From NCBI RefSeq assembly GCF_900090045.1, contig NW_021638312.1, positions 62,001-126,000 on the forward strand: a stretch of 64,000 nucleotides of DNA, read 5' to 3'. The DNA is from Plasmodium malariae (Eukaryota; Apicomplexa; Aconoidasida; Haemosporida; Plasmodiidae). The notes beneath the pieces were generated by a model that had not been told where the DNA came from, searched no databases, and was given only the letters and a program-made list of their open reading frames with translations. Shown here one piece after another: positions 1-11,882 of this stretch (position 1 is the stretch's first letter; each line of letters starts with the position of its first letter). Made by a program: the position numbers and the translations under genes.

Positions 1-650
1 TAGTGATATTGATAAAAACAAGAACAATAATAAAGGTAAAGCAATTCGCAAGCCACATTTTTTACGTATAATCTTTTTGTAAAGCTTATCACTAATATTT
101 TTGTTGTTTTTAAGAAAATCGAAATAATCAAGTTCCTTAAATATTTTTTTTTCAAGACGAGAATATTTTTTTGTTTCAAACATGCACGATTTATTTTTAA
201 TTGCTTGATTTTGTCTTCTCGTGCTTTTTGATGAACTTCCATTTGATTGTTTGTTCTTTACTTTTAGCGTCTTTTCATAATTAGATATATTATATTTTTC
301 ATTCTCTCCATAATTTGGTATCTTCTGTTTTAACCCTGCAACATATGAATCCTTAATCTGTTCACATTTTGCTAATAAACGACATATTTTTGTATCTACA
401 TTTATATCAAGATTGTAATACTTATCCATAGATTTGTTAAAATTAATCTAAAAATAAGAAGTGGATATATGTCATTTTAAAGAAAATAAAATGTGATGAT
501 AAAAAAACAGTACTACTAAAATTAAATCTAGTAATTTTTGAATAAAATAAATTTCCTCTAATAAAATTATACTACCATATAATTGTAAATATGATATATC
601 CCTTTTAAAAGTATAAACGTATAAATTTTAATTATAAATAGAATCTTCAT
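1..650 (-). CDS. fam-l exported protein, 3' end outside window
   Basis: Two-exon gene on the minus strand. Exon 1 (650-576, 25 codons) starts with MKILFIIKIYTFILL, a hydrophobic signal segment. A 128-base GT...AG intron (575-448) sits in phase 0. Exon 2 runs from 447 through the window edge with no stop. It reads INFNKSMDKYYNLD, then a PEXEL-like CRLLAKCEQ site (lysine, not E/D/Q, at position five), the family block KKYSRLEKKIFKELDYFDFL, DKLYKKIIRKK, and the start of a leucine-rich membrane helix. These blocks are typical of P. malariae fam-l, predicted to be exported into the red cell; function is unknown. The codons just upstream of the ATG read VEQK, so an older ATG one cassette upstream may have been lost. 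The second helix and tail lie outside, so intactness cannot be judged. Confidence 0.85.
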
Positions 651-3600
651 TTTTTGTTCTACTGGTTAGGTTTTTAATATTATAATAAATTCAGAAATGA
701 AAAAGTAATAATTATATAACATTCTTTTAGTAATAAAGGATACTATGTTTATTTATTTAGTTTTTTTATAATTTTTTGTTTTTTCAAAAAAACCAAATAA
801 AATATATATAACTATAATATCTCTTATATCAGAAATGATGTAACTTAAAAAAATATAATACATCAAATCTTTCCTTTAAAATTATTTAAAAAAAAAATAA
901 CTTTCATTAAAATAATGTAAATTCAATTATTAATAAACATTAAAAATATATAAAATAATTATATGATACACTTATATAATAAAATAATTTTTTAATTCAT
1001 AATTTTCAAAAAAAAAAAAAAAAAAGATACATAATTTCCTAATATTTCGAAATATTGAATTAATATAGAATATAGAGAATGTATATAATATATGCTACCA
1101 TGTATTAAGAGTGTAGTTATGAATGTCAATAGTTTTTTCTTATTAATAGATCTAATATATACACAATGTATTTTATAAACATTTGTTCTTATAGCTTAAT
1201 GCTACTAATTATGAAAATGAAACAAGAGTTAATATCTATAAAATAAATATGTCCACTGAGCAAATTATAAGATATTCAATAATGAATAAATTAACACAAA
1301 TTTGTGAATAAAATAAATATATTGTTGTAAATATTATTTTTATGATATTACATAATTTATGAAAATTTCTATATTTGAAAAAATCCGATCAACATTAGCA
1401 TTCTATTTCTGCATCATAAATTTATAGTATTATTTATTGTTCATGCATTGGAATGCATTATAAAATTGATAAATACTACATTTATTAATTCATAAAATAA
1501 TTCTTTCCTCATATCTCAAGCACATAATTGTATTAATGTTTACATTTATTAATATAAAAACAGATAAGCTTTAAAATTAAAATTAAGATACACTAATAAC
1601 CATTGCATGTATTATGAAAAATTTCAAGAATATCTCTATCCATATATATTTACATCTAAAAATTATATATAGAATATTTACGTAGATAAATACATTAGTT
1701 TAATTATAAGTTTCATGAAAATGATTTACTAGTTACTTATTAAGATGAAAAATCTTGAACTATTTTATATTTAATTCTTTATTATTTTATAAATATTTAC
1801 TATGAATAACATATTTAAAAAAAACAAAAATTCGAAATTAACTTAAATTAAAAAGATTATATAAAAAATACACTTAGCAAAAATAATATTATCTATCCTG
1901 ATATTACTATTTTTTGTGTTTACAATATAATGAGATTAATAATTTAAAATTATCAGATGCACAAAACTTTGTTGTAATAATGTATGAAAAACTGCATAAA
2001 ATTTACAACAAAAAAAAATAAATAAAAATAAGAAAGGAAAAAAATTACTACGCCTAAGATACAACATTTTAATTACAAAAGTAATAAAATAGGAATTATC
2101 ATAATGTAATTAATGCACTGCTTCATAGATATGCATATATGTAACTTAATATTACATTTAGGAAAATTATTACTTAGTGCACTTTTCAAGTTTCATTATT
2201 TGACACTCTCGTATTTTGGATAATTCACTAAGTTAATTTATATAAAAATAATCCTTAAAAAATTTTAATAATTAATATAAAACCTTATATAATAATACAT
2301 TATAAAATATATAATAAATTAATGTACATTCAAAGTAATAAAACCTTTCTCAAGAATTAAGTGTTCTTTACCTTAAAATATTTAGGAATATTCAATTTAC
2401 TTAAACTTTTTTTTTCTTTATATAAACATATATCATTTATCATTCTACATATTATTGGTCTATTGCAAATTCATTATCAATTTCCTTCAAATGATATTAC
2501 TAATATTTAATAATTTATTTTTACGTTAAGTTTTTTTATAATTTGGTGCACAAAATTATCATAAATGATATTTTTCATCATCAAATAATTTGTGAGTAAT
2601 CGTGAATTACGCTTCTACTACGCAGTTATCTATACATATACCTTAATTTATATTATTAATTTTTTTTTATAACGCTCATTTTCATTATTTAAAATCTTAA
2701 CATTTTTTCATTTTACTATTTTATTTTTCACTTCATCTTTTAAGTATAAAGTCAAACCCATTATATTGCTCTTCTGGCAACCATGATAATGAAACTACCT
2801 TTAAATGTAAATTACCATTTAAAAAAATTTATGAAAATTTTTCCTAAGGTTCTTTTTTTTTCTAGAAGCATATTTCATTTACTATTCTAAAAATTTAACT
2901 TTTATTTATTTATCCTTTGTTTCAATATAAACCCATTTTTCCTTACTATTTGAATATTCAATAATTCTTTAATATTTCTTCCAGTACATGCCTATTAGCG
3001 TCTATTTATGCTACAAATGTTCATTTATATATTTTTGTTCTTTTAATTTACATCATACTTATGTTTTAACATATTTTTTGTTCTATTCATGGCTTATATT
3101 ATATTTGGCATCTTATAATTTCTTGTAATTAAAGTCTAATAGTTCTTCCATCAGGCACTAACACATCTTTAGTTTTAATGATGTCGTACATATATCTGTG
3201 CATTATTTCTTTTACTGAAATATTACTTATTTGAATATATTAAAATATTATCACATTATACGGGGTAGTTTCATATATATCAGTATGTCAAATTTTTTTC
3301 TCTTTGTTAATTTATTCTAAACATTGCTACATACATGCATATTCTTTATATTTCTTTTTTTTTTTTATTTATTTTGTCTTTATTTAACGCACCTACTTTC
3401 AAAATAAATCCTTATTAAATATGCAACGAATTTTTTGTCCAAATGCTTTTCTTGTACTAATAACTAAATCGTATTATATTCTTTCATTTTTATCTTTAAT
3501 TTACAAATTATATTTAATATTTACTTCATAATTATGCAATAAGCGCATAATATAAAATATAGAATGCACTTAATAAAAAGAAAAAAACGAATAACAAAAT

Positions 3601-5985
3601 AATAAAATAATCATAATAAAGAAATACAATACATAAAAATAAATTTTTAAATTTAATTTTACATCGGATCATAGAACTGTTTAAAATATTTCATTGTTGT
3701 GCATTATTAATAAATATTTCAAATAAAATTTTTATTTTTATGAAAAATATTATTTTTTGAGAATCATTTAAATGGTATATTGTTATTTTAATATAAATAT
3801 TCAAAATAACCCATGTTCTACGTGAATTCTTATCATATACATCATTTAACAAAATAGCTAAATTTATATTTAATTAATATATCCTTTTTCAATAAATAAA
3901 CAAGGTATAAACTACTAATTCAAGGTGTTTACTAGTTAACTAGACTACATAAGAATAATATTTTTAATTTTTCTCAATAGAAATAAATAATATACTATTT
4001 TTTTTTTGTTGTTGTTTTGTTTAATTTCTATTTTTATTATTTTCACTAATGTTATTTATATAACACTACTTTTCTTTTAAGCTACAAGAAAAAATGGAAA
4101 TAATTTTATGAAATTATAAACTGTTTATCAAATCTTCGTTTCGAATAACAAAAAGGCCAAACTATCAAAATATAATTATCTTTTAACAATTATTCCATAA
4201 TGTTGTATTCGTTTTTAACAAAAATTATAACATTAGTATATTTAAAATATATGCTGTATAATTATAAGAAATATTTGGTACTATTCCTTCTACATACAAT
4301 TTTCATAAAAAAAAATAAAAAAAATACATTTGTTAAATTACTCATTATATGATCTATACACCATGAGCCTTAAAATTTGTAAAATTAAATAAGATTTTTA
4401 ATAAATGTTTCTGACCTACTTCATATATAAAATTAAAACTATTTCTACTTCTATAATTTCAGTAAAACATTTGATAATTTATTGTTACCATTTTAATTAA
4501 TAATATACAAAAGTGCAATAGTGAATAATATATTTGAAAAAAATTATAAAATCTTTTTTACTTTTCTAATAAATTTAATAATATACAATATTACAACACA
4601 GGGTATGAATTTCAATTGCCTTATGTTTATTAATTTAATTTTAATTTTTTTTTTTTATTATAAAAAATAATCTCTACTTCTTTATAATATAATAGGAAAA
4701 CATAAAAATTCCTTATTCCATTATGTCGATTTTATTTAATTTAATTTTTTATTTGCATTTTCTCTTATTGCATTAACAAGGAAATTGATAATATATAGCT
4801 CATATGTATTATATTTCTTAGTTTTAATATTATTCCTTATTATAACACTCGAATTTATGAATTTTTAAGTATATATATATAAAAGTTAAACTTAATATAA
4901 AATGAGTAACTACACCTTTTTAAATTATTGATAAAAATATAACATCAATTATTAGTAAACATAACATAAAAATACGCAAACATAAATTAAATAGATGGTC
5001 GTTTTATTCACTATATTTTTAATTTTTTTTTACTTTGAAGCTTTATTATTATTATTTTGATCAGATATTTTTATGAGTATAAGTTAGTTATATTATTCTG
5101 TTCTATTATATTTTCTTGTTTTTGTTTCTATCATGGGAAAAACGTTAACAACCATATAAGGATTTGCAAAAATTTATTTTTAAATGTTTTCTTTACTTTA
5201 TTGTTAGCTACATATTTTAAAATACTACTTTTCTATAAAATAATATATGTATAATAAAAAAGAACTTTATTTTTTTTAAATTTTATCCAACATTATAGTC
5301 ATATTAACATAAATTATTTTTTATTTTTCCTAGTTATATTCAATTACACAGGTTCGAGTGATGTATATATATTAAATACAAATATATAGCATACTTGAAA
5401 CAATTTTATGTATAAATTTGCTTGCTACATTTAAAATTATTCATTAATATTACTTTTTTAATGCTTACTAGATTTTATTCAATTTAATTTATTTTAATTA
5501 GTAAAGTTCTTTAAATATGTTCATACATAATATTTACTAAAACATTTATGTTTTTTTTTTGGTTTTTTTCTTTTAAACTAGCATACATTAAATGTAATTA
5601 TATTCAAATAAAAGAGATAAAATAAATTTATATTTTAGAGAGAAAAAAATGCGAAAAAATATAATATTCCAATTTCTATTTATTATTATTAAAAAAGTTA
5701 CATATACAACAAAATTTTTTACTCTATATTGAATATAAAAGAACTTCGAATAAATATATTCTCTATGTGAGACAAAAAAGAGTTGTTTTTTTATTAAATT
5801 TATTACTTTTCCTTTTAATACATAGCTTGAAATATTATTATGAGCTATAATATAAAAATAAAATTTATGAATAGTACATACCCTTTAGCAGTTATCTCAT
5901 TATATTTTCATTTTAATTTGAACATTCATTAATACGTGAATAAATATGTATTTCATTATTAATGAATTCTTATCTAAATTTTTAG
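651..5985. other. A/T-rich intergenic stretch
   Basis: Low-complexity A/T sequence with poly-A and poly-T runs, including a long A tract near 1009-1025. No gene with a supported start and splice structure was found. The weak coding remnant near 2.7-3.3 kb is listed separately. A hydrophobic 65-codon frame at 5057-5254 has no ATG at its start and no recognised family. Confidence 0.6.
2740..3300 (-). pseudogene. weak decayed coding remnant, family unknown
   Basis: Read on the minus strand, scattered pieces look more protein-like than the surroundings: KEIMHRYMYDIIKTKD followed by VLVPDGRTIRL (about 3220-3140), KEKWVYIETKDK (about 2940-2900) and LSWLPEEQYNGFDF (about 2800-2750). The pieces are separated by stops and frame changes. 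They contain G, P, D and W residues that are rare in chance translations of this DNA. I do not recognise the family. No signal exon, PEXEL or fam-l/STP1 block is visible. It could be the 3' part of a long-dead gene, or chance. Confidence 0.25.
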
Positions 5986-6852
5986 TTCAATACCTCTAGA
6001 TAATTATGGAATATCAGAAAGAGAATAATACTTTATTAAATGTTAGTACTAGCAAACAATTATTGAGGATAGATATAGAACTATAATATTCAGAACCAGT
6101 AAGAACCGATATAAAAATAAAAAATAAAATTAAAAAAGGTGAAAATAATTTATCACAACGTTTACATGCATTAAAAAATGACAACAAATATGAAAAATCT
6201 AATAAATTTGATCATAGCGCAAGTCTAAAAAAACAGGTAGTACACCAGAATTTATTGATAATTGTGAAAAATCAGATTATGTAGGTAATGAAATGATAAA
6301 AAATATAAATCATTAAATAGTTTATCTAATGTTGAAGATATGGAAGAGATGATGTTTCAACTTAATATATACAATTTTTCCATTAAATCTTTTATCTGTA
6401 GTATAATTTAAAAAAAAAAAAAAAAAATATATAAAGAATATCTAATAAAGTTATTAAAACCTTATTTTTTTAACCAGTACCATGATTAAGAAAAAAGAAC
6501 TATTAAATGACTGGTGAGCCTTTTTTTTAAACATTTTATCTTTATTTCTGCAATTTTGTCATTATCGATATCATTTGTGTACAATTTAGGATAAAGATAG
6601 AAATACCTAATACATCCAATTATATCTCTTGCGATAGCCACTTTAAAGGAATTTTATTTTATTTACAAATAAAACGTATTAAAAATGATAAAGCTGCAGA
6701 TGCCAAGAATCAACAATTAAAATATATTTGTTTTGAACCGAATAAAGAAAAAAAAAAGCCTTTTTTTTTTAGTAAAAAAAAATTCTGATAATGAAGAAAA
6801 TGAAGTTATTGATGTTGATAAAAAAGATGCTCAAGCAATGAAATATATTTAA
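5986..6852 (+). pseudogene. multi-exon relic of an unrecognised gene
   Basis: A block after an acceptor-like TTTTTAG starts at 6006 with MEYQKENNTLLNVSTSKQLL, then RIDIEL, a stop, YSEPVRTDIKIKNKIKKGE, NNLSQRLHALKNDNKYEKSN, and after a frame change near an A7 run GSTPEFIDNCEKSDYVGNE and SNVEDMEEMMFQLNIYNF. A small exon (6478-6513) reads TMIKKKELLNDW. It joins in correct phase over a 76-base GTGAGC...TTTAG intron to 6590, giving IKIEIPNTSNYISCDSHF, KGILFYLQIKRIKNDKAAD and AKNQQLKYICFEPNKEKKK. After an A9 run the frame changes to NSDNEENEVIDVDKKDAQAM and stops at 6852. At least one nonsense codon and three frame breaks make it a pseudogene, unless some are homopolymer errors. It is not fam-l, STP1 or pir by eye. 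A signal exon was not found with confidence. Confidence 0.55.
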
Positions 6853-8059
6853 TTTATGTACTTGAATACTTGTAAAATTATATTAGGGATTAATAGTAGG
6901 AATATATAAATTCCTAAAATATATATATGTGATATTTCAGTTTTGCTCTAATTTATTTTTTATTTTAAAAAACTTTTATGGTATAATTTTATATTTCCCT
7001 ATAAGTATAGGAACTTTTGTTTTCATTCTTATACAATTAATCAACTTTTGTAATTTTTATAAGAAAATTCAGTTCTTAACAATTTTTTTTGTTTGTTTGT
7101 CTATTTTTTATTTGCATATATAACAAAAATATTCATATTTTTATTATTTATATTTATAATAAGAAAATAATATTCATGCACTTAAAATAAATTTTATTAT
7201 TTGCTTTCATAAAATAAATTATTCTTTTTGTATTTTACTTATAGAAACATATTTTAGGCATTATTTAAAGATCAGTACTATTTTGATAAATATAAACAAA
7301 ATGTTGTTATCAACATTTATTAATACTATATTGTATAGGCTTTTATTATCTTACAATGTCAGGCCTACTTATATAATATTATCTTATTGCTTTTTATTAG
7401 ACTTGACAATATTATTAATGCAGATAAAGAACTATCATTCAAATTTACAGTTTTACTGAATTTTTTTAAAATATATTAATTTCATTACTTATAAGGAATC
7501 ATTTAGTTCCTACTCATATTATATTTTTAGAAGTCTCTACTTCACATATTTGTTTACACGTAAAGAACACATAGTTTTTACCTTTTGACCTGATTTTTTT
7601 ACTTAAAAATATTCATTATAGATTTAAATTATGTATATTACATATTTACATAACTCTAGAAGTATATAAAATAAATGGAGATTCCATTCTCATACGTATA
7701 TACATATGCTTTCCTCCAAGTTAAACTATAAAAATTTAAAAACTTTATCAAGAACGCAATACATAAACTTATAATAACTTATTTTCTTTGTTATAAATGG
7801 CACGTTCTCATATTACAGTTATAACACTATGTTCTTATATATACGCTAAAAAAATTGTTATGCACTATATAATAGTTATATAAATAGGTGTCCTTCACAA
7901 AATGCAATAATTATTTTACGCATTTGGAAAACTTCATTTATGAGCATGTTATTACTAAAAATCATATGATTAAATTAAATGTATACCATTCTTAAAATAT
8001 GATAATGAACTTATATGAAGCTACTAAAACATAATTATATTAAGTTCCAAAAAGTCATC
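6853..8059. other. A/T-rich intergenic stretch
   Basis: No supported gene. A 64-codon frame at 6929-7123 is made almost only of F, I, L, Y and N residues, as expected by chance in such DNA. Confidence 0.6.
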
Positions 8060-8790
8060 AGTCCAGTATTCACTATCACAAGAAGATGCACCTTGTTATG
8101 TTATTGGATCTCGATTTGTTTCTATATTTCCAATAATTATATTAAAAATTCCTGCAATTTCTTTCGTATTCATTTTTTTTTAATAACACAATAAATTATG
8201 CTACTTGAAAATGTGGCTGTTCTTCTATAATACCCTTGATATATTTTAATGAGAAATTGTTGTCGTATAAGCGTTGTATCTGCATTTATGTAAGTTTCAT
8301 CATATTTATTAGCTCTATTTTATGCTATGTGTTTTCCTTTAATAAGAAAAAATAAAAATAAGTTCAAATGCAAAAGTGCTCAAAATGATCAAAGACGAAC
8401 AAATACTTCTTAAAATGATTAAACATATTAAGGAAAAATTAGGTATTATATAGAATATCATAATGCACAAATTTATAATTTACAAGTTCCCAATAATGGA
8501 TATATTTATGCTTATAAATTAAAGTCCTTAACGGGTTAATTGAAGGATGTTTTAAAAAAATATTGAAAAAGAAAAAATGTTAGAATAAATTTTTTCAGTA
8601 ATAATACAGCAAAAGAAATAATATACATGTGAGAATTATTCCAGAAGAAAAAAAAGTTCATATAAAAATAACAGACCAAATGAGCTTGGTTAGATAAAAA
8701 TATAAAAACATATGAAATTAAACGATAATTATTTAATTCAAATTTACTTGTTATGAAAAAGAAATAGAGAAGATATAAAAGAACCCTAAT
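8060..8790 (+). pseudogene. possible decayed coding remnant, family unknown
   Basis: Plus-strand pieces with protein-like composition: LSSKKSSVQYSLSQEDAPCY then VIGSRFVSIFP (about 8040-8130), a hydrophobic piece followed by RKNKNKFKCKSAQNDQRRTN (about 8300-8405), then YYIEYHNAQIYNLQVPNNGY and IYAYKLKSLTG (about 8440-8540). A membrane segment followed by a basic hydrophilic tail could be the end of a pir or exported-protein gene, but no diagnostic motif is present. Many stops interrupt it. Confidence 0.3.
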
Positions 8791-11700
8791 ATCGATTACA
8801 TTACCAGTATTAATATTATTACTAAGAATAACATAGTTAAGATATATGTAATATTTATTGTGAAAAATTCGTCCATTTAATACATATATAAGGACAATTA
8901 TATAATGAAATGCTCATGACTTTATCACTAGTTGTATTGGAATAAAAAATTTTTCACTGTATATGATAAAAACTGGTTATAATAAAGATATATGATATAC
9001 TAATGTTAAATTAACACATAAATTATAATTTTCATACTATGATAATTAAATTATAAAGTATGTGAAACATTATGTAACAATTTCTAATATATCAATACTC
9101 AAAAAGTACAATATAATATTATGTAAATTATACATAGAAGCTTAATAAATAATCATAAAGAGTAAAATGACATTGATTAAAAATTAACATTAGTATCACA
9201 TATTTTATATTAAGATAATGAGAGTAAAAATAATTTATTGCATTATTCTTGATATGACATATAAAAAAAAAATACCGTATAGTATGACGAGACTTTACAT
9301 TTATTTATATGACTAAAAGAATACACGACAAATTAAAATATATTTTACCATAAAAAATTTTTTTTTTATAATATATCCGTACTTATTATAATTTAAAATT
9401 TCATGAACTCTTAGAGCATATCTATAATTATAAATTGTAGTACGATATAAAATGAAATGTAAATTTAAATACATAAGTGCCTTTTTATAATATTTTTTAG
9501 CCCAGTTTTTACATTATGTACATATTGTATATTAAATAAAAAAAAAAATTTTATATGTTATTTAAAGTATTAAATAATTCTAAGAAAGATTACTTTTATG
9601 TATATTATCATATGTATTCTGCATTTTTATACGTATATACATACAGCAATTATATTAGTCCATTTTATTTTAACATTTTACGTGTTAAACATAGCAATTT
9701 TATTGTTAAATATTTTTTTTTAAATATATGAATTATATATTCATAATGCTATGAAGAAATATACAAAATTTTGAATTGTTATTATTTTTGAATTACTTTA
9801 AATTAAATTTTACGTATAAGATGCAGTATTATAAAATAGTTTTAATCATATTTAAAAAAAATAATGTAAAATACATCAACAAAGATAAGGAAATGTTTTT
9901 TTTATTTCCAATATAGTAAAAAAATAAAAAAATATAATAATAATAATAAAATAAATATTGTTATATAAATATTTGAAAATTAATTTTACATAGTTCCTAT
10001 CGTATGCCTTCCGATACTTGAGAAAAACATATTTCCCCTTATATTTCCACATATTCACGAACTAATATAAGAATATTATATATATTGTGTACCATGTATA
10101 TATACATATTATATATTCAAATACAACTATTTAAGTAAAAAAAATTACAGAACATAATAAATTATTTTTACGTACATTCTCCAGTGTATTATTTTTAAGC
10201 AAAATACGTTTAAAACAATCGGACAGTATTATATGGAATTAACATAAAATGAAAGCGACGATCAAAAAACAAAATAATTGTATAAAAATATGTGAAGTCT
10301 AAATATTTTAAGTGTAATTCGTTTAAATATAACTACAATAACATAATGATTTATGTCAAGCAATTATTTACAAAAATTTCTTAATATATATATATATTTT
10401 TTTTTTGTTTTTTTTTTTCTCACCATTTACTATCGCTTATGTAATTTTTTCAAATTAAGCATTAAAATCAGAAATAATATACCTACATTATAACCTAATA
10501 ACCTTTGCTGTTAGTAATACATTTAAGTTGTTCTTCTATTATATTCACAAGTTCATTTCTTAAAATGTTATAATAATATTGTACATAAACTCTTTTATTT
10601 TTATTTCTAAATAAATATGTATGTATAGCGATAAAAAGATAATTTCATATAATTATCTAATACAGAAAAATTAGAAAAAAAAAATAATATATTCTTAATT
10701 TATATATTCAGATATATCTACGAATAACCACCGAATAAAAATTATAAAGTTTAAATGTTTCTTATATTACTTAATGTTGCATATTATTCCAGTTATATGA
10801 AGTTATAGTATCATTATTTTTTTTTATTAAATGTTATACATTACATTATTTTTTTAAAACCGTATAATATAATTAATTTTGCTATAAGTATATCCTAATA
10901 ATTTTTCATAATTTAAAGAAGGGGCCAAATTTATACTTATTGATTAATATATCTTAATATGTATTTTAATAATTAAAATTAAGTCCGAAATTAATCATAT
11001 TCAAAAGTTGCAATAGATATATACATAACAACATATATATCTAATAAACTGCACTATTTAAAATTACTCAATGATCTAATAAATACCATAAATAATTAAC
11101 TTTTAGGTAATATATATATATATATATATATATAATAAAAAAAATTATATATATATTTCAATGGTATGTACTTTCCACAACTATAGTATAAATTTAATGT
11201 AGTTTATATAATCTTCATTCTTCTCTCTATAATATCATACTAAATATATAATACCACTAAAATAATAATAACAAAATCATAGTGATTTATACCAAAAATA
11301 AATAACAAACATGACACAATAAAAAAGTATCTCACTAACAAGCTAATAACAACTTGTTCTATAGATTATTTATCTTCAAAAAAAAGAAAAGAATAAAATC
11401 AATCAATCATATTAATTCGGATAGTATTATTTATATATATATGCCTGTAATAAGAAAAAAAAAAGATATAGTACATATATTAATGATAATTTTTGCACAA
11501 TAACTTTTATATCATATACTATTATTATTACTTATAAGTAATTTTTTAAAGTCAGATATTCAGCTTCTTTCAATAACGTTCGTACAGATTTTACATAAAT
11601 ATAATTACTCAACTGTGCTTTAAAGTAAGAATACTATTAAAATATATCTTCAGTTGTAATATATTTATTTAAGGTAAAAAATATTGTAAGCAAATAAAAT

Positions 11701-11882
11701 GAACATTAATCCATTAAATTATTTTTTAGTTCACATATAAATTCTTTAGTTTATAATTTTGTAATTTCTATTAATATTTATTAGTTTAAAATTAAGATAT
11801 TAATAAGTAGAAAGATATAAATCAGTATTTTTTTTTTCAGTTTGTTATTTACAACGAACTAGAGTAATCATGTAGAGTAAAT
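8791..11882. other. A/T-rich intergenic stretch with an (AT)n tract
   Basis: No supported gene. It contains poly-T runs near 10398-10418, an (AT)n tract at 11110-11134 and many short A/T repeats. Minus-strand frames near 9876-10058 and 10500-10600 do not show family motifs. Confidence 0.6.
11110..11134. repeat. (AT)n microsatellite
   Basis: About 25 bases of perfect alternating A and T, upstream of the STP1 pseudogene. Confidence 0.9.

Noticed and set aside
5057..5254. Hydrophobic frame that might be the signal exon of the 6.0 kb relic
   Set aside because: Begins with TTG, no in-frame ATG upstream, and the implied intron would exceed 800 bases, far longer than the 76-220 base introns seen here.
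9876..10058. 60-codon minus-strand frame
   Set aside because: Ends in a run of isoleucines encoded by ATA/ATT repeats; no motif.
11100..11140. AT repeats as possible CRISPR-like or attachment sites
   Set aside because: Simple microsatellites without spacers; such systems are not expected in this organism.
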